DNA from: an uncultured Paracoccus sp. | GTDB taxonomy: Bacteria > Pseudomonadota > Alphaproteobacteria > Rhodobacterales > Rhodobacteraceae | Assembly: GCA_934533075.1 (NCBI GenBank) | Contig: CAKTBJ010000023.1 | Location: 1 to 47,407 of the forward strand | Length of the DNA stretch: 47,407 bases | Direction: 5' to 3' | Shown: piece by piece, positions 37,002 to 45,314 of the stretch | Numbering within the stretch: the stretch's first letter is position 1 | Layout: every line of letters starts with the position of its first letter | Made by a program: the position numbers and the translations under genes | Notes under the pieces: model-generated | What the model was told of the DNA's origin: nothing | Database searches by the model: none | Seen by the model: only the letters and a program-made list of their open reading frames with translations

Positions 37002-38024
37002 TCAGTCCTCCTGATTCTCGCAAGCACGGCGCAGGTAATCGGCCGCCTCGGCCTCGGGCAGGCGCGCCAGCCGCGCCAGACCCGCCGCCGCGCGCGGCAT
37101 GTTGCGCAGCAGGTAATCACGGTTCTCCGGCCGTTTGAAGGCCAGCCAGTGCGAGGTCGCCACCGTCGCCGCCATCCGCGTGCGGATCAGGCCGGGCAGA
37201 ACCGCGAATTCCTCGGCCTCCAGCGGATAGATGGCGTGATAGGCGGCCAGAACCTGCGCGGCGGTGGCCAGCGGATGCTCGCCATCGGTGGGCTGGTAGG
37301 ACAGCGCCACCCCCAGTTCGTTCACCAGCGGCCCCGCCACCATGTCACCGAAGTCGATGATGCCGGCCAGCTTGTCCTCTGCACCGTCCTCCATCAGGAT
37401 ATTGTGCGGATTCATGTCGTTATGGATCACCTGCCGGCGCAGCCGCGCGGCGCGCGGCCCCCAGTCGGCGGCATGGGCCTCCAGCACGTCCGAGGTCAGG
37501 CGCCGCAGCTCCGGGTCGGTCACATGCTCCAGCCGGTCGCGCAGCTCATGCGCGCGCGACAGGTCCCACACCAGATCGTGATCCTGCCCCGGATGGCTGA
37601 AATCCTTCAGCGCCTTGTCCAGCCGCGCCATCACCCGGCCCAGCGCCGCCCGCGATGCCGGTCCCTGCGGGCGCGAGGCCGCCGGCTCGCCCTCCATCCA
37701 GCTGACCACCCGCACAAGGCGCGCATGGCCGTCCGGCGTCTGGTCGGCCGGCAGCAGGTGCCAGGGATGACCGTCCAGCGTGCGGCGCACGCGCGGCACC
37801 GGCAGGTCGGGATCGACCGCGGCGACATGAATCTGCGCCTCGGCCTGGAAGGCCCCGACCGAAGGATCCTCCTCCGGGTGCGAGATCTTCAGCACCCATT
37901 GGCTGCCATCGGCCTCGTCGAGGCGAAAGTTCGTATCGCGCTCGCCTGTCAGGCGCTTGAGGCTGCCCGACAGGCCCCAGATGCGCGCCAGCTCGGCCGC
38001 GCGCTCGTCGGACCAGAGGGTCAT
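37002..38024 (-). CDS. Small-molecule kinase of the APH fold, hydroxylysine kinase (HYKK/AGPHD1)-like
   Basis: This 340-residue protein has the aminoglycoside-phosphotransferase fold: an N-lobe with VLKIS (lysine for ATP), catalytic loop VIHNDMNPHNIL (about residues 198-209) and metal-binding GIIDFGDM. The stretches MARLDKALKDFSHPG, LVWDLSR and GIIDFGDMVAGPLVNELGVALSYQ match by eye the human hydroxylysine kinase more closely than antibiotic kinases. With the phospho-lyase-like enzyme next door, it most likely phosphorylates an amino alcohol. It is not likely a resistance gene. It overlaps the deacetylase gene by 4 bases (ATGA). Confidence 0.87.
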   Translation of the reverse strand: MTLWSDERAAELARIWGLSGSLKRLTGERDTNFRLDEADGSQWVLKISHPEEDPSVGAFQAEAQIHVAAVDPDLPVPRVRRTLDGHPWHLLPADQTPDGHARLVRVVSWMEGEPAASRPQGPASRAALGRVMARLDKALKDFSHPGQDHDLVWDLSRAHELRDRLEHVTDPELRRLTSDVLEAHAADWGPRAARLRRQVIHNDMNPHNILMEDGAEDKLAGIIDFGDMVAGPLVNELGVALSYQPTDGEHPLATAAQVLAAYHAIYPLEAEEFAVLPGLIRTRMAATVATSHWLAFKRPENRDYLLRNMPRAAAGLARLARLPEAEAADYLRRACENQED

Positions 38025-39064
38025 GCCCCGAACCCGGTCAGGAAGGCGTCGAGGCAGTCGCCGATCACCTCGATCGCATAGCCGCCCTCCTGCACGATCA
38101 CCACGGGCAGGCCGGCGGCGCGGATACGCTCGCCCACGGCGGCGAAGCCGGGGGTCGTCACCGACAGCGCGGTCAGCGGGTCGGCGGCATGGGCGTCATA
38201 GCCCAGCGACAGCACCAGCACCTCGGCCCCAAAGGCCTTGATCCGGGCCAGCGCGTCATCGACGGCGGCCAGGAACGGCCCGTCGCCGGAACCGACCGGC
38301 AGCGGCAGGTTGACGTTGAACCCCTTGCCCTTGCCGGAGCCGGTCTCGTGATCGAAGCCGATGAACCAGGGATAGTATTCGCGCGGATCGACATGGACCG
38401 AGATGTTCAGCACATCGTCGCGACGGTAGAACACTTCCTGCGTGCCGTCGCCGTGATGGGCATCCACGTCCAGCGTCGCCACCTTGCCGAACCGCTCGCG
38501 CAGCACCTCGACGGCGATGGCGGCATTGTTCAGATAGCAAAAGCCCCGCGCCTGATCGACACGGCAATGATGCCCCGAGGGCCGGCACAGCGCATAGGCC
38601 ACCGCCTCGCCGCCCGCCACGGCCCGCGCCGCAGCCGCCGCCGTCGCCGCCGAGCGGAAGGCCGATACATGCGTCATCGGCCCGATGGCGACCGCCCCGT
38701 CGCCCATGTAATAGCCGGCTTCGCCGATGATGTTGTCGGTCGGGCAATCCGGCCGGGCGTCCTGATCCGGCGAGGCGTTCCAATAGGGCGAGATATTGGG
38801 GAACACCTCGGCCCCGGCATTAGGCAGCGCCTTCCAGCGGGCATGCGCGGTTTCGAGGAAGTTCAGATACCGCTCGGTATGGACGCGGGCGGCCTCGGCG
38901 CGGCCGTCGATCTCGCTGGCCTCCGGGGTGATGCCGTGACGCGCCAGCGCGCCCAGCAGGCGGGCGGTGCGCTCCGGCACGTCGGTGGGCGCCGCGAGGA
39001 CGCCGGAGCGCATGAACACCAGCGGATGATGGAGGGCCTGTTCGGGATGATAGAATGCGCGCAT
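38021..39064 (-). CDS. Acetylpolyamine amidohydrolase-like deacetylase (histone deacetylase superfamily)
   Basis: This 347-residue zinc hydrolase has the active-site histidine pair in CRPSGHHC, zinc ligands in LDVDAHHGDGTQ (about 196-207) and SLGYDAHAADP (about 287-297), and the C-terminal glycine/tyrosine loop EGGYA. The start MRAFYHPEQALHHPL and YLNFLETAHARWKALPNAG resemble Mycoplana-type acetylpolyamine amidohydrolase, which deacetylates small N-acetylamines. The ATG at 39064 was chosen because it begins the conserved domain, 7 bases after the ATPase stop; the frame is open for 18 more proline-rich codons. It overlaps the kinase gene, which implies that deacylation precedes phosphorylation. 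Confidence 0.88.
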   Translation of the reverse strand: MRAFYHPEQALHHPLVFMRSGVLAAPTDVPERTARLLGALARHGITPEASEIDGRAEAARVHTERYLNFLETAHARWKALPNAGAEVFPNISPYWNASPDQDARPDCPTDNIIGEAGYYMGDGAVAIGPMTHVSAFRSAATAAAAARAVAGGEAVAYALCRPSGHHCRVDQARGFCYLNNAAIAVEVLRERFGKVATLDVDAHHGDGTQEVFYRRDDVLNISVHVDPREYYPWFIGFDHETGSGKGKGFNVNLPLPVGSGDGPFLAAVDDALARIKAFGAEVLVLSLGYDAHAADPLTALSVTTPGFAAVGERIRAAGLPVVIVQEGGYAIEVIGDCLDAFLTGFGA

Positions 39065-39071
39065 GGGGGAC

Positions 39072-40745
39072 CTAAAGGGCGGGGGTGGCGGTGGAATGGG
39101 CGGCCTCGGCGACCGCATCGGGAACCGCGGCGCGCGGGTCCCAGTCGGACCCCGGAATAGCCGCGATCAGACGTTGCGTATAGGGGTGCTGCGGGTTGTC
39201 GATGACCTGCTCGGGCGGGCCTTCCTCGACCACCTCGCCCTTCAGCATCACCGCGATGCGGTCGCAGACCTGCGCCGCCACCCGCAGGTCGTGGGTGATG
39301 AAGATGATGGCGAGGTTCAGCTTCTGCTGCAACTCGCGCAGCAGGGCCAGGACCTGCGCCTGCACCGACACGTCCAGCGCGGAAACCGACTCGTCCGCGA
39401 CGATCAGCTCCGGGTCCAGCATCAGCGCGCGGGCGATGCCGACGCGCTGGCGCTGGCCGCCCGAGAACTCGCCGGGATAGCGGTCATAGGCCGAGGGATC
39501 GAGACCGACCAGCCGCAGCAACTCGCGCGCCCGCTTCTCGGCCACGCTGCGCGCGATGCCGTTGGCCACCGGCCCGTCGGTCAGGATGCGGCCGATGGTC
39601 TGGCGCGGGTTGAGGCTGGCGAAAGGGTCCTGGAAGATCATCTGCAAATGCTTGCGGCGCGACCGGAAGGCCGCCGCCGAAAGCGGGATGATGTCCTCGC
39701 CCTGGAAACGCACCTCGCCGCCGTCCACGTCCAGCAGCTTGACGATGCAGCGCCCCAGCGTGGACTTGCCCGAGCCGGATTCGCCCACCACGCCGAGGGT
39801 CTCGCCCCGCCGCAGGTCGAAGCTGATATCCTTGACCGCATGCACGATGCGGCCCTTGCTGAACATGCCGCCGCCCGAGCGATAGGTCTTGTTCAGGTTG
39901 CGCACCGACAGGATCGGCTCGGATTCGGCCACGGCGTCGCGGGCGGCCTCGGTGCCGTCGCGATGCGGCACGGCGGCGATCAGGCGTTGCGTATAGGGAT
40001 GCTGGGGGCTGTTCAGCACCGCGCGCGCCGGTCCCTGCTCGACCACCTTGCCGTGCTGCATGACCACCACGCGGTCCGCGATCTCGGCCACCACGCCGAA
40101 ATCGTGGGTGATGAACATCACGCCCATGCCCTTCTCGCGCTGGATGCGGGCGATCAGCTCCAGGATCTGCGCCTGCGTGGTCACGTCCAGCGCGGTCGTC
40201 GGCTCGTCCGCGATCAGGATTTCCGGCTCCAGCGCCAGCGCCATCGCGATCATCACCCGCTGCCGCTGCCCGCCCGAGAGGCGGAACGGGTAGGAGTTGC
40301 GGATACTTTTCGGGTCCGGCAGGCCGACGAATTCCAGCAGTTCCAGCACGCGGGCGGCGCGGGAGGCCGCATCGCCGTGATCGTGGACCAGCATCACCTC
40401 GTCGATCTGGTCGCCCACGGTCATCAGCGGGTTCAGCGCCGAAAGCGGCTCCTGGAAGATCATGCCGATGCGGCGGCCGCGCAGGGCGCGCAACTGCGGC
40501 GGGGTCATGGTCAGCAGGTTGTCGCCGTGGAACAGGATCTGCCCGCGCGAGGGTCGCAGGTAATCCGGCAGCAGGCCCATGATCGCATTCGCGGTCATCG
40601 ACTTGCCCGAGCCGGATTCCCCCACCACGCAGAGGATTTCCCCGGCATTCAGGTCGTAGCTGATGCCCTCGACCGCATATTCGCGGTCGAGGCCCTTGGG
40701 CAGCGCGATGGTCAGGTCGCGGACGGAGAGAAGAACCTCGCTCAT
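39072..40745 (-). CDS. Oligopeptide-type ABC transporter, fused double ATPase (DppD-DppF)
   Basis: This 557-residue protein joins two ATPase domains that are separate subunits in E. coli Dpp and Opp. Domain 1 has Walker [10 protein letters not shown] (42-50), signature [11 protein letters not shown] and EPTTALDVT. Domain 2 (from about 285) has [11 protein letters not shown], a second [11 protein letters not shown] and [10 protein letters not shown]. Each ends in the oligopeptide-ATPase tail [12 protein letters not shown] / [12 protein letters not shown]. Both sites look active. The fusion form is common for glutathione or microcin-type importers of the same family. It is 3 bases after the dppC-type permease gene and 7 bases before the deacetylase. 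Confidence 0.94.
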   Translation of the reverse strand: MSEVLLSVRDLTIALPKGLDREYAVEGISYDLNAGEILCVVGESGSGKSMTANAIMGLLPDYLRPSRGQILFHGDNLLTMTPPQLRALRGRRIGMIFQEPLSALNPLMTVGDQIDEVMLVHDHGDAASRAARVLELLEFVGLPDPKSIRNSYPFRLSGGQRQRVMIAMALALEPEILIADEPTTALDVTTQAQILELIARIQREKGMGVMFITHDFGVVAEIADRVVVMQHGKVVEQGPARAVLNSPQHPYTQRLIAAVPHRDGTEAARDAVAESEPILSVRNLNKTYRSGGGMFSKGRIVHAVKDISFDLRRGETLGVVGESGSGKSTLGRCIVKLLDVDGGEVRFQGEDIIPLSAAAFRSRRKHLQMIFQDPFASLNPRQTIGRILTDGPVANGIARSVAEKRARELLRLVGLDPSAYDRYPGEFSGGQRQRVGIARALMLDPELIVADESVSALDVSVQAQVLALLRELQQKLNLAIIFITHDLRVAAQVCDRIAVMLKGEVVEEGPPEQVIDNPQHPYTQRLIAAIPGSDWDPRAAVPDAVAEAAHSTATPAL

Positions 40746-40748
40746 GGC

Positions 40749-41588
40749 TTAACCTTTCCGCCCGCGCAGATGCGGGTTCATCGCGTCGTTGAGGCCCTCG
40801 CCGATCAGGTTGATCGACAGCACCGTCAGCAGGATGGCCACGCCGGGGAAGGTCGCCATCCACCAGGCTTGCCGCAGCATCTCGCGCCCGGCGCCGATCT
40901 GATAGCCCCAGCTCATCTGGTTGCGGTCGCCGAGACCCAGGAAGGCCAGGCTGCTTTCGGTCAGGATCGCCGTGGCCACCATCAGCGAGGCGGTCACGAT
41001 GATCGGCGACATGACGTTCGGCAGGATCTGCGACCAGATGATGCGCGGCCCGGTCTGGCCGATGGTCACAGCGGCCTGCACGAATTCGCGCGATTTCAGC
41101 GACATGAATTCCGCGCGCACCAGCCGCGCCACGGGTGGCCAGCTGACGATGGCGATGGCCAGGATGATCGTCACCAGCGTCGGCGTGAAGATCGCCACCA
41201 GCACCACCGCCATCGCGAAGGGCGGGATGGTCTGGAAGAACTCGGTGAAGCGCATCAGCAGGTCGTCGACCCAGCTGCCATAGAACCCGGCCAGCGCGCC
41301 GAAGGTCACGCCGATGAACACCGAGACCACGGTCGAGGTCAGGCCGATCAGCAGCGTGACCCGCGCGCCGTGGGCGATGCCGGCGGCGATGTCGCGGCCC
41401 AGCATGTCGGTGCCCAGCGGATAGGCGCCGTCCTGGAACGGCGGCAGCATCGGCCGGGCGACGCCGCGCCACGGGTTGCCGGAGTAGAGCAGCGGCGCGA
41501 ACACCGCCACAGCCACCACGATAAGCAGAATGATGGCGCCCAGCACGGCGCCCTTGTTGGAGGCGAAGCGGCGCAGAAATGCGTTCAT
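40749..41588 (-). CDS. Oligopeptide-type ABC transporter permease (DppC-like)
   Basis: This 279-residue inner-membrane protein has about six transmembrane helices: one near 15-35, then a block from about 75. The EAA coupling motif is seen at about 170-190 (LVRAEFMSLKSREFVQAA). It carries the DppC-type sequence YPLGTDMLGRDI after the first helix and ends with IGEGLNDAMNPHLRGRKG, a typical DppC tail. It is cotranscribed with the DppB-like gene 21 bases upstream. Confidence 0.94.
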   Translation of the reverse strand: MNAFLRRFASNKGAVLGAIILLIVVAVAVFAPLLYSGNPWRGVARPMLPPFQDGAYPLGTDMLGRDIAAGIAHGARVTLLIGLTSTVVSVFIGVTFGALAGFYGSWVDDLLMRFTEFFQTIPPFAMAVVLVAIFTPTLVTIILAIAIVSWPPVARLVRAEFMSLKSREFVQAAVTIGQTGPRIIWSQILPNVMSPIIVTASLMVATAILTESSLAFLGLGDRNQMSWGYQIGAGREMLRQAWWMATFPGVAILLTVLSINLIGEGLNDAMNPHLRGRKG

Positions 41589-41609
41589 GTGTTTGTCCTT
41601 TCGCGCCGT

Positions 41610-42587
41610 TCAGGTTGCCGACTCGATCCGCGGATCGACGAACCGATACAGCAGATCGGCCACGAGGTTGATCAGCACCACGAAGGCGGCGGTGACCAGG
41701 AACACGCCCAGCAGCACCGGGTAGTCGCGCTGGAGCAGCGCATCGAACATCAGCCGGCCGATGCCGGGCCAGGCGAAGACGGTCTCGGTCAGCACCGCGC
41801 CGCCGACCAGTTGCCCTGCCTGCATCGAGGCGAAGGTGAACACCGGCAGGATGGCGTTGCGCAGGACGTGGCGGCGGATGATGCGGGCCTGCGGCACGCC
41901 CTTGGCCTTGGCGGTCTTGACGAAGTCGAGGCTCATCACCTCCAGCATCGAGGCCCGCGTCAGGCGGGCATAGACCGCCGAGGAGAACAGCCCCAGCGTC
42001 GCCACCGGCAGCACCAGGTGCTGGGCGATGTCCCAGACCCGCGCCCAGCCGGTATAACCGGCGCCCAGCGTCTCCATCCCGAAGGCCGGGAAGATGTTCA
42101 GCTGGATCGAGAACAGCAGCACCGACATCAGCGCGATCCAGAACAGCGGCGTGGCGTAGAACAGCAGCGCCCCGGCCATCACCGCGCTGTCGGCCAGCTT
42201 GCCGCGCTTCCACGCGGCGACGACGCCGGCGGTGATGCCGACCAGCAGCGAGAACACGAAGGCGCAGCCGGTCAGCAGCAGCGTGGCGGGAAAGCGGTCG
42301 GCGATCAGTTGCGCGACGGACACGCCGTTGCGATAGGAATAGCCCAGATCGCCCTGCATCACGCTGGAGATATAGATCCACAGCTGGGTCAGGAATGGCT
42401 TGTCCAAGCCGAACTGCTCGCGAAGCTGGGCGATGAACTGCGCGTCGCCGGCCCCCGCCTCGCCCGCCATCACCGCCGCCGGGTCGCCCGGCGCCATCTT
42501 GATGAGAATGAAGTTCAGCACCGCGACGCCAAGGACCACAAGGACGGCCTTGCCCAGGCGGATGAGGATGAATTGCAGTGTTTTCAA
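41610..42587 (-). CDS. Oligopeptide-type ABC transporter permease (DppB-like)
   Basis: This 325-residue inner-membrane protein has the DppB N terminus (FILIRLGKAVLVVLGVAVLNFILIKMAPGDPA), six predicted helices, and the EAA coupling loop TRASMLEVMSLDFVKTAKAKGVPQARIIRRHVLRNA. It ends with the family tail LVADLLYRFVDPRIES. It lies 91 bases after the binding-protein gene and 21 bases before the second permease. Confidence 0.94.
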   Translation of the reverse strand: MKTLQFILIRLGKAVLVVLGVAVLNFILIKMAPGDPAAVMAGEAGAGDAQFIAQLREQFGLDKPFLTQLWIYISSVMQGDLGYSYRNGVSVAQLIADRFPATLLLTGCAFVFSLLVGITAGVVAAWKRGKLADSAVMAGALLFYATPLFWIALMSVLLFSIQLNIFPAFGMETLGAGYTGWARVWDIAQHLVLPVATLGLFSSAVYARLTRASMLEVMSLDFVKTAKAKGVPQARIIRRHVLRNAILPVFTFASMQAGQLVGGAVLTETVFAWPGIGRLMFDALLQRDYPVLLGVFLVTAAFVVLINLVADLLYRFVDPRIESAT

Positions 42588-42678
42588 CTGATTTCCCTCG
42601 AATATCGGAAAGGTTCCGGCTGCCGGACCCGGCGCACGGGCGGGAAAGGGGCGGCCCCGGCGGGCCGCCCTTGGGCCG

Positions 42679-44250
42679 TCAGTCGATGGTGACCGGCCCC
42701 ATGCCTTCGTTCAGGCCGATGCCGGTGCGCACCAGATCATGCACCTTGTCGCGGTAGATGGTGGTGTATTGCAGCTCGACCAGCCAGCCCAGCGCGGCAT
42801 CCTCGACGATCAGGCGCTGCGCCTCGGAATAGAGCTGCGCGGCCTCCTCGTCGCTGGTGGCCGAGGCGGCCTCGGCGAGCAGGCGGTCCACCTCCGGGTT
42901 CACATAGGCCTGGTTGTTGCCGTAGGGCGTGCCCTGGATGGTGTTCGTCGACAGGTAGTGACGGGCCACGCCCAGCGCCGGGTCGCCATACTGATAAGTG
43001 AAGTTGTAAGTCAGGTGGAAGTCGAAATCCGACAGCGCCTGTGACCAGCCGCCGGCATCGACCGCGCGGATATTGGTCTGGAAGCCCAGATCCTGCAATT
43101 GCTGGACGGTGTATTCCGTCAGGCGGTCCCACTGGCTGCCATAGGGCAGGCCCATGACCTCGACGGTCACGCTGGCCGGATCGACGCCGGATTCGGCGAT
43201 CAGCGCCTTGGCCTTGTCCATGTCGAACTCATAGGCCGGGACCGAGCCGTCATAGAACTTGGTCGTCGAGGCCACCGGGCCGGTCGCGGCCTTGGCTTGG
43301 CCGAACATGATCGTCTGGGCCACGAAGTCGCGGTCGATGGCATGCAGCAGCGCCTGGCGCACCTGGAGGTTGTCGAAGGGCGGCTTGCGCATGTTCCAGA
43401 CCATGAAGGCCAGCGGCGAATAGTTCTCCCACCCTTGGGTGGTGGATTCGGTGTTCGGCAGACCGGCCAGACGTGCCACGTCGAAGCCCTCGATGTCGCC
43501 GCCGCGGATCACGTCCACCGTGCCCTGCTCGTAGGCCACGGCGCGCGAGGCCCCATCGGGGATGACGTGGAAATACAGCTCCTTCAGCTTCGGCTCGCCC
43601 TCGCGGTAATAATCCTCGTTGGCGACCAGGTGCAGGTAGCTGCCGCGCTTCCACTCGTTGAACTTGAACGGGCCGGTGCCGATCGGGGTCTGGTTCGCCG
43701 GGTTGGTGCGGAAATCGCTGCCCTCGTAGATATGCCTAGGCATGATCGGGAAGCTGGACAGCTCGAAGGCGCGGATGAAGGCCGAGAACGGATGCTTCAG
43801 CTGGAACACCACCGTGTTGGCGTCGGGGGCGGTGACGCTTTCGACATGGCTGGTATGGATGAGGCGCCAGCGCGGATGCGCCTCGGTCAGGAAGTCGTTG
43901 GCGGTGAACAGCACGTCGTCCGCGCTGAAATCGGTGCCGTCATGCCACTTCACCCCTTCGTTGAGGTGGAAGGTATAGGTCAGCCCGTCCTCGCTGATCT
44001 CCCACTCCCTGGCGAGGCTGGGCAGCGGCGACATGTCGAAGCCGTAGGTCAGCAGGCTCTCGTAGATCTGGCCGCCGGCATAGAGGGTCGGCCCCTGGGT
44101 GTTCAGGCCGACGATCAGGATCGGCGGCTCGGGGTTCAGAATCATGTTCAGCCTGCCGGAGCCACCTTCCTGTGCGAAGGCGGGCAGACCCAGCACCGCC
44201 GAAAGCGCGGTCCCGGACATCAGAAAAAGGCTGTTGCGGCGGTTTATCAT
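42679..44250 (-). CDS. ABC transporter substrate-binding protein, family 5 (oligopeptide/nickel type)
   Basis: This 523-residue periplasmic protein captures the substrate for the importer. The signal peptide MINRRNSLFLMSGTALSAVLGLPAFAQ (1-27) contains an RR pair and may be Tat- or Sec-routed. Family 5 landmarks follow: LAREWEISEDGLTYTFHLNEGVKWHDGTDFSADDV, PIGTGPFKFNEWKRGSYL and the two-lobe architecture. The ATG at 44250 has AGGGAACGAC upstream; nine earlier codons in frame are leader. It is the first gene of the operon and carries a candidate promoter with an internal palindrome. Substrates of this family range from peptides to opines and sugars, so the name does not define the ligand. Confidence 0.93.
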   Translation of the reverse strand: MINRRNSLFLMSGTALSAVLGLPAFAQEGGSGRLNMILNPEPPILIVGLNTQGPTLYAGGQIYESLLTYGFDMSPLPSLAREWEISEDGLTYTFHLNEGVKWHDGTDFSADDVLFTANDFLTEAHPRWRLIHTSHVESVTAPDANTVVFQLKHPFSAFIRAFELSSFPIMPRHIYEGSDFRTNPANQTPIGTGPFKFNEWKRGSYLHLVANEDYYREGEPKLKELYFHVIPDGASRAVAYEQGTVDVIRGGDIEGFDVARLAGLPNTESTTQGWENYSPLAFMVWNMRKPPFDNLQVRQALLHAIDRDFVAQTIMFGQAKAATGPVASTTKFYDGSVPAYEFDMDKAKALIAESGVDPASVTVEVMGLPYGSQWDRLTEYTVQQLQDLGFQTNIRAVDAGGWSQALSDFDFHLTYNFTYQYGDPALGVARHYLSTNTIQGTPYGNNQAYVNPEVDRLLAEAASATSDEEAAQLYSEAQRLIVEDAALGWLVELQYTTIYRDKVHDLVRTGIGLNEGMGPVTID

Positions 44251-44314
44251 GTCGTTCCCTGTTTCCCTGCTTTGCAACGGCCGCAGGCGCGCGACCGTGC
44301 CGGATTGGAGGGCA

Positions 44315-44343
44315 AGCTAACCACGTTCGCGCAAACGTGGCAA
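44315..44343 (-). promoter_or_regulatory. Candidate promoter with an internal operator-like palindrome before the importer operon
   Basis: On the minus strand TTGCCA (44343-44338) and TTAGCT (44320-44315) are separated by 17 bases. The spacer and the end of the -35 form a perfect inverted repeat CCACGTT-CGCGCA-AACGTGG (plus strand 44321-44340). The position suits repression by a dimeric regulator. The -10 is weak, and the regulator is not encoded in the window. Confidence 0.45.
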
Positions 44344-44396
44344 CGACCCCGCACGGCCGACAGGGCAACAAAGGGCAAGTTTTTATGTCGGCAAAG

Positions 44397-45218
44397 TCAA
44401 CTTTCTTGCTTGACAGAATCGGCGGGGGCCAGTTCGTGAATACCCGTCTGCGCGACGGGCCGGCGGCTGCCGGCCGAGGGGCGCGGCCGGGCGATGCCGC
44501 CCAGAACCTCCAGCGGGCTGGGCACTGTTGCCGGCACCGCCGGGCCGATCGCCCCGCGGGTCTTTTTCGTCAGCTCCACCAACAGGATGCCGGCGATCAG
44601 CACCTTGGAGATTCGGGTGCCCGTCCGCTCCCAGAACTGGGCGGAACGCAGCCAGAAGCGGCGGTCGGAGGGCGGGATATACAGCGCCGCGCCCGTGCGC
44701 TCGACGCTGAATCCGGCCCGTTTCGCCTGCGCCTCCAACTGGCCGGCGGTATAGGAGCGGCCGAATCCGAAGGGCGTGCCCTCGGATCGCGCCCACAGGC
44801 CGGCGCGGTTGGGGACCATCACCACCAGCCGCCCGCCGGGGCCAAGCACGCGGCCGGCCTCGGACAGTACGCTGGCGCTCTGGTCGGCGACCTCCAGCCC
44901 GTGCAGCAACACCAGCCGGTCGACGCTGCCGGTCTCCAGCGGCCAGGCGTCCTCGTGGCACAGCACCGAATGGTTGGGCAGGCCGGCGGGCCAGGCCATC
45001 ACCCCCTGCCCGCCCGGCATCAGCACCGCCACCCGCCGCGCCTTCGCCAGCCAGGGCCGCAGCATCGGCGCGGCAAAGCCGAAGCCGGCAACGGTCATGC
45101 CGGTGCAGCTTTCCGGCGGCCACCATTCGGTCAGCCGGTCGCGCAGCGTGCGCTGCACGACACGCCCCAGCAGGCGCTCGTAATAGAAGGCTCGCAGGTC
45201 CACCACGTCGATCAGCAT
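44397..45218 (-). CDS. Class I SAM-dependent methyltransferase-like protein
   Basis: This 273-residue cytoplasmic protein has a methyltransferase-type core: a first strand and loop TVAGFGFAAPMLRPWL (motif I, atypical, without the full GxGxG), LLHGLEVADQSASVLSEAGRVLGPGGRLVVMVPN (motifs II-III), and FGFGRSYTAGQLEAQAKRAGF, typical of methyltransferase_11 proteins. The C-terminal 60 residues are basic and proline-rich. The unusual motif I leaves some doubt that it binds SAM strongly. It diverges from gloB, an arrangement that I believe is common in this bacterial family, and it is upstream of, but separated from, the importer operon. Confidence 0.82.
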   Translation of the reverse strand: MLIDVVDLRAFYYERLLGRVVQRTLRDRLTEWWPPESCTGMTVAGFGFAAPMLRPWLAKARRVAVLMPGGQGVMAWPAGLPNHSVLCHEDAWPLETGSVDRLVLLHGLEVADQSASVLSEAGRVLGPGGRLVVMVPNRAGLWARSEGTPFGFGRSYTAGQLEAQAKRAGFSVERTGAALYIPPSDRRFWLRSAQFWERTGTRISKVLIAGILLVELTKKTRGAIGPAVPATVPSPLEVLGGIARPRPSAGSRRPVAQTGIHELAPADSVKQES

Positions 45219-45314
45219 GGCCCGACCCCAGCCGAAAGCCGCGGCCCGAGTCAAGCCGCCTTGTCCTTTCGCCCCGCAGCGCGAAGAATGCCCTGACCGC
45301 GAAGGAAGAGAGCC

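Noticed and set aside
37002..38024. Aminoglycoside resistance gene
   Set aside because: The APH fold is shared by many metabolic kinases. The sequence resembles hydroxylysine kinase and the gene is embedded in a catabolic operon.
39063..42692. A 1209-codon open frame on the plus strand opposite the ABC importer genes
   Set aside because: It is antisense to the conserved transporter genes with no recognisable domain; a compositional shadow.
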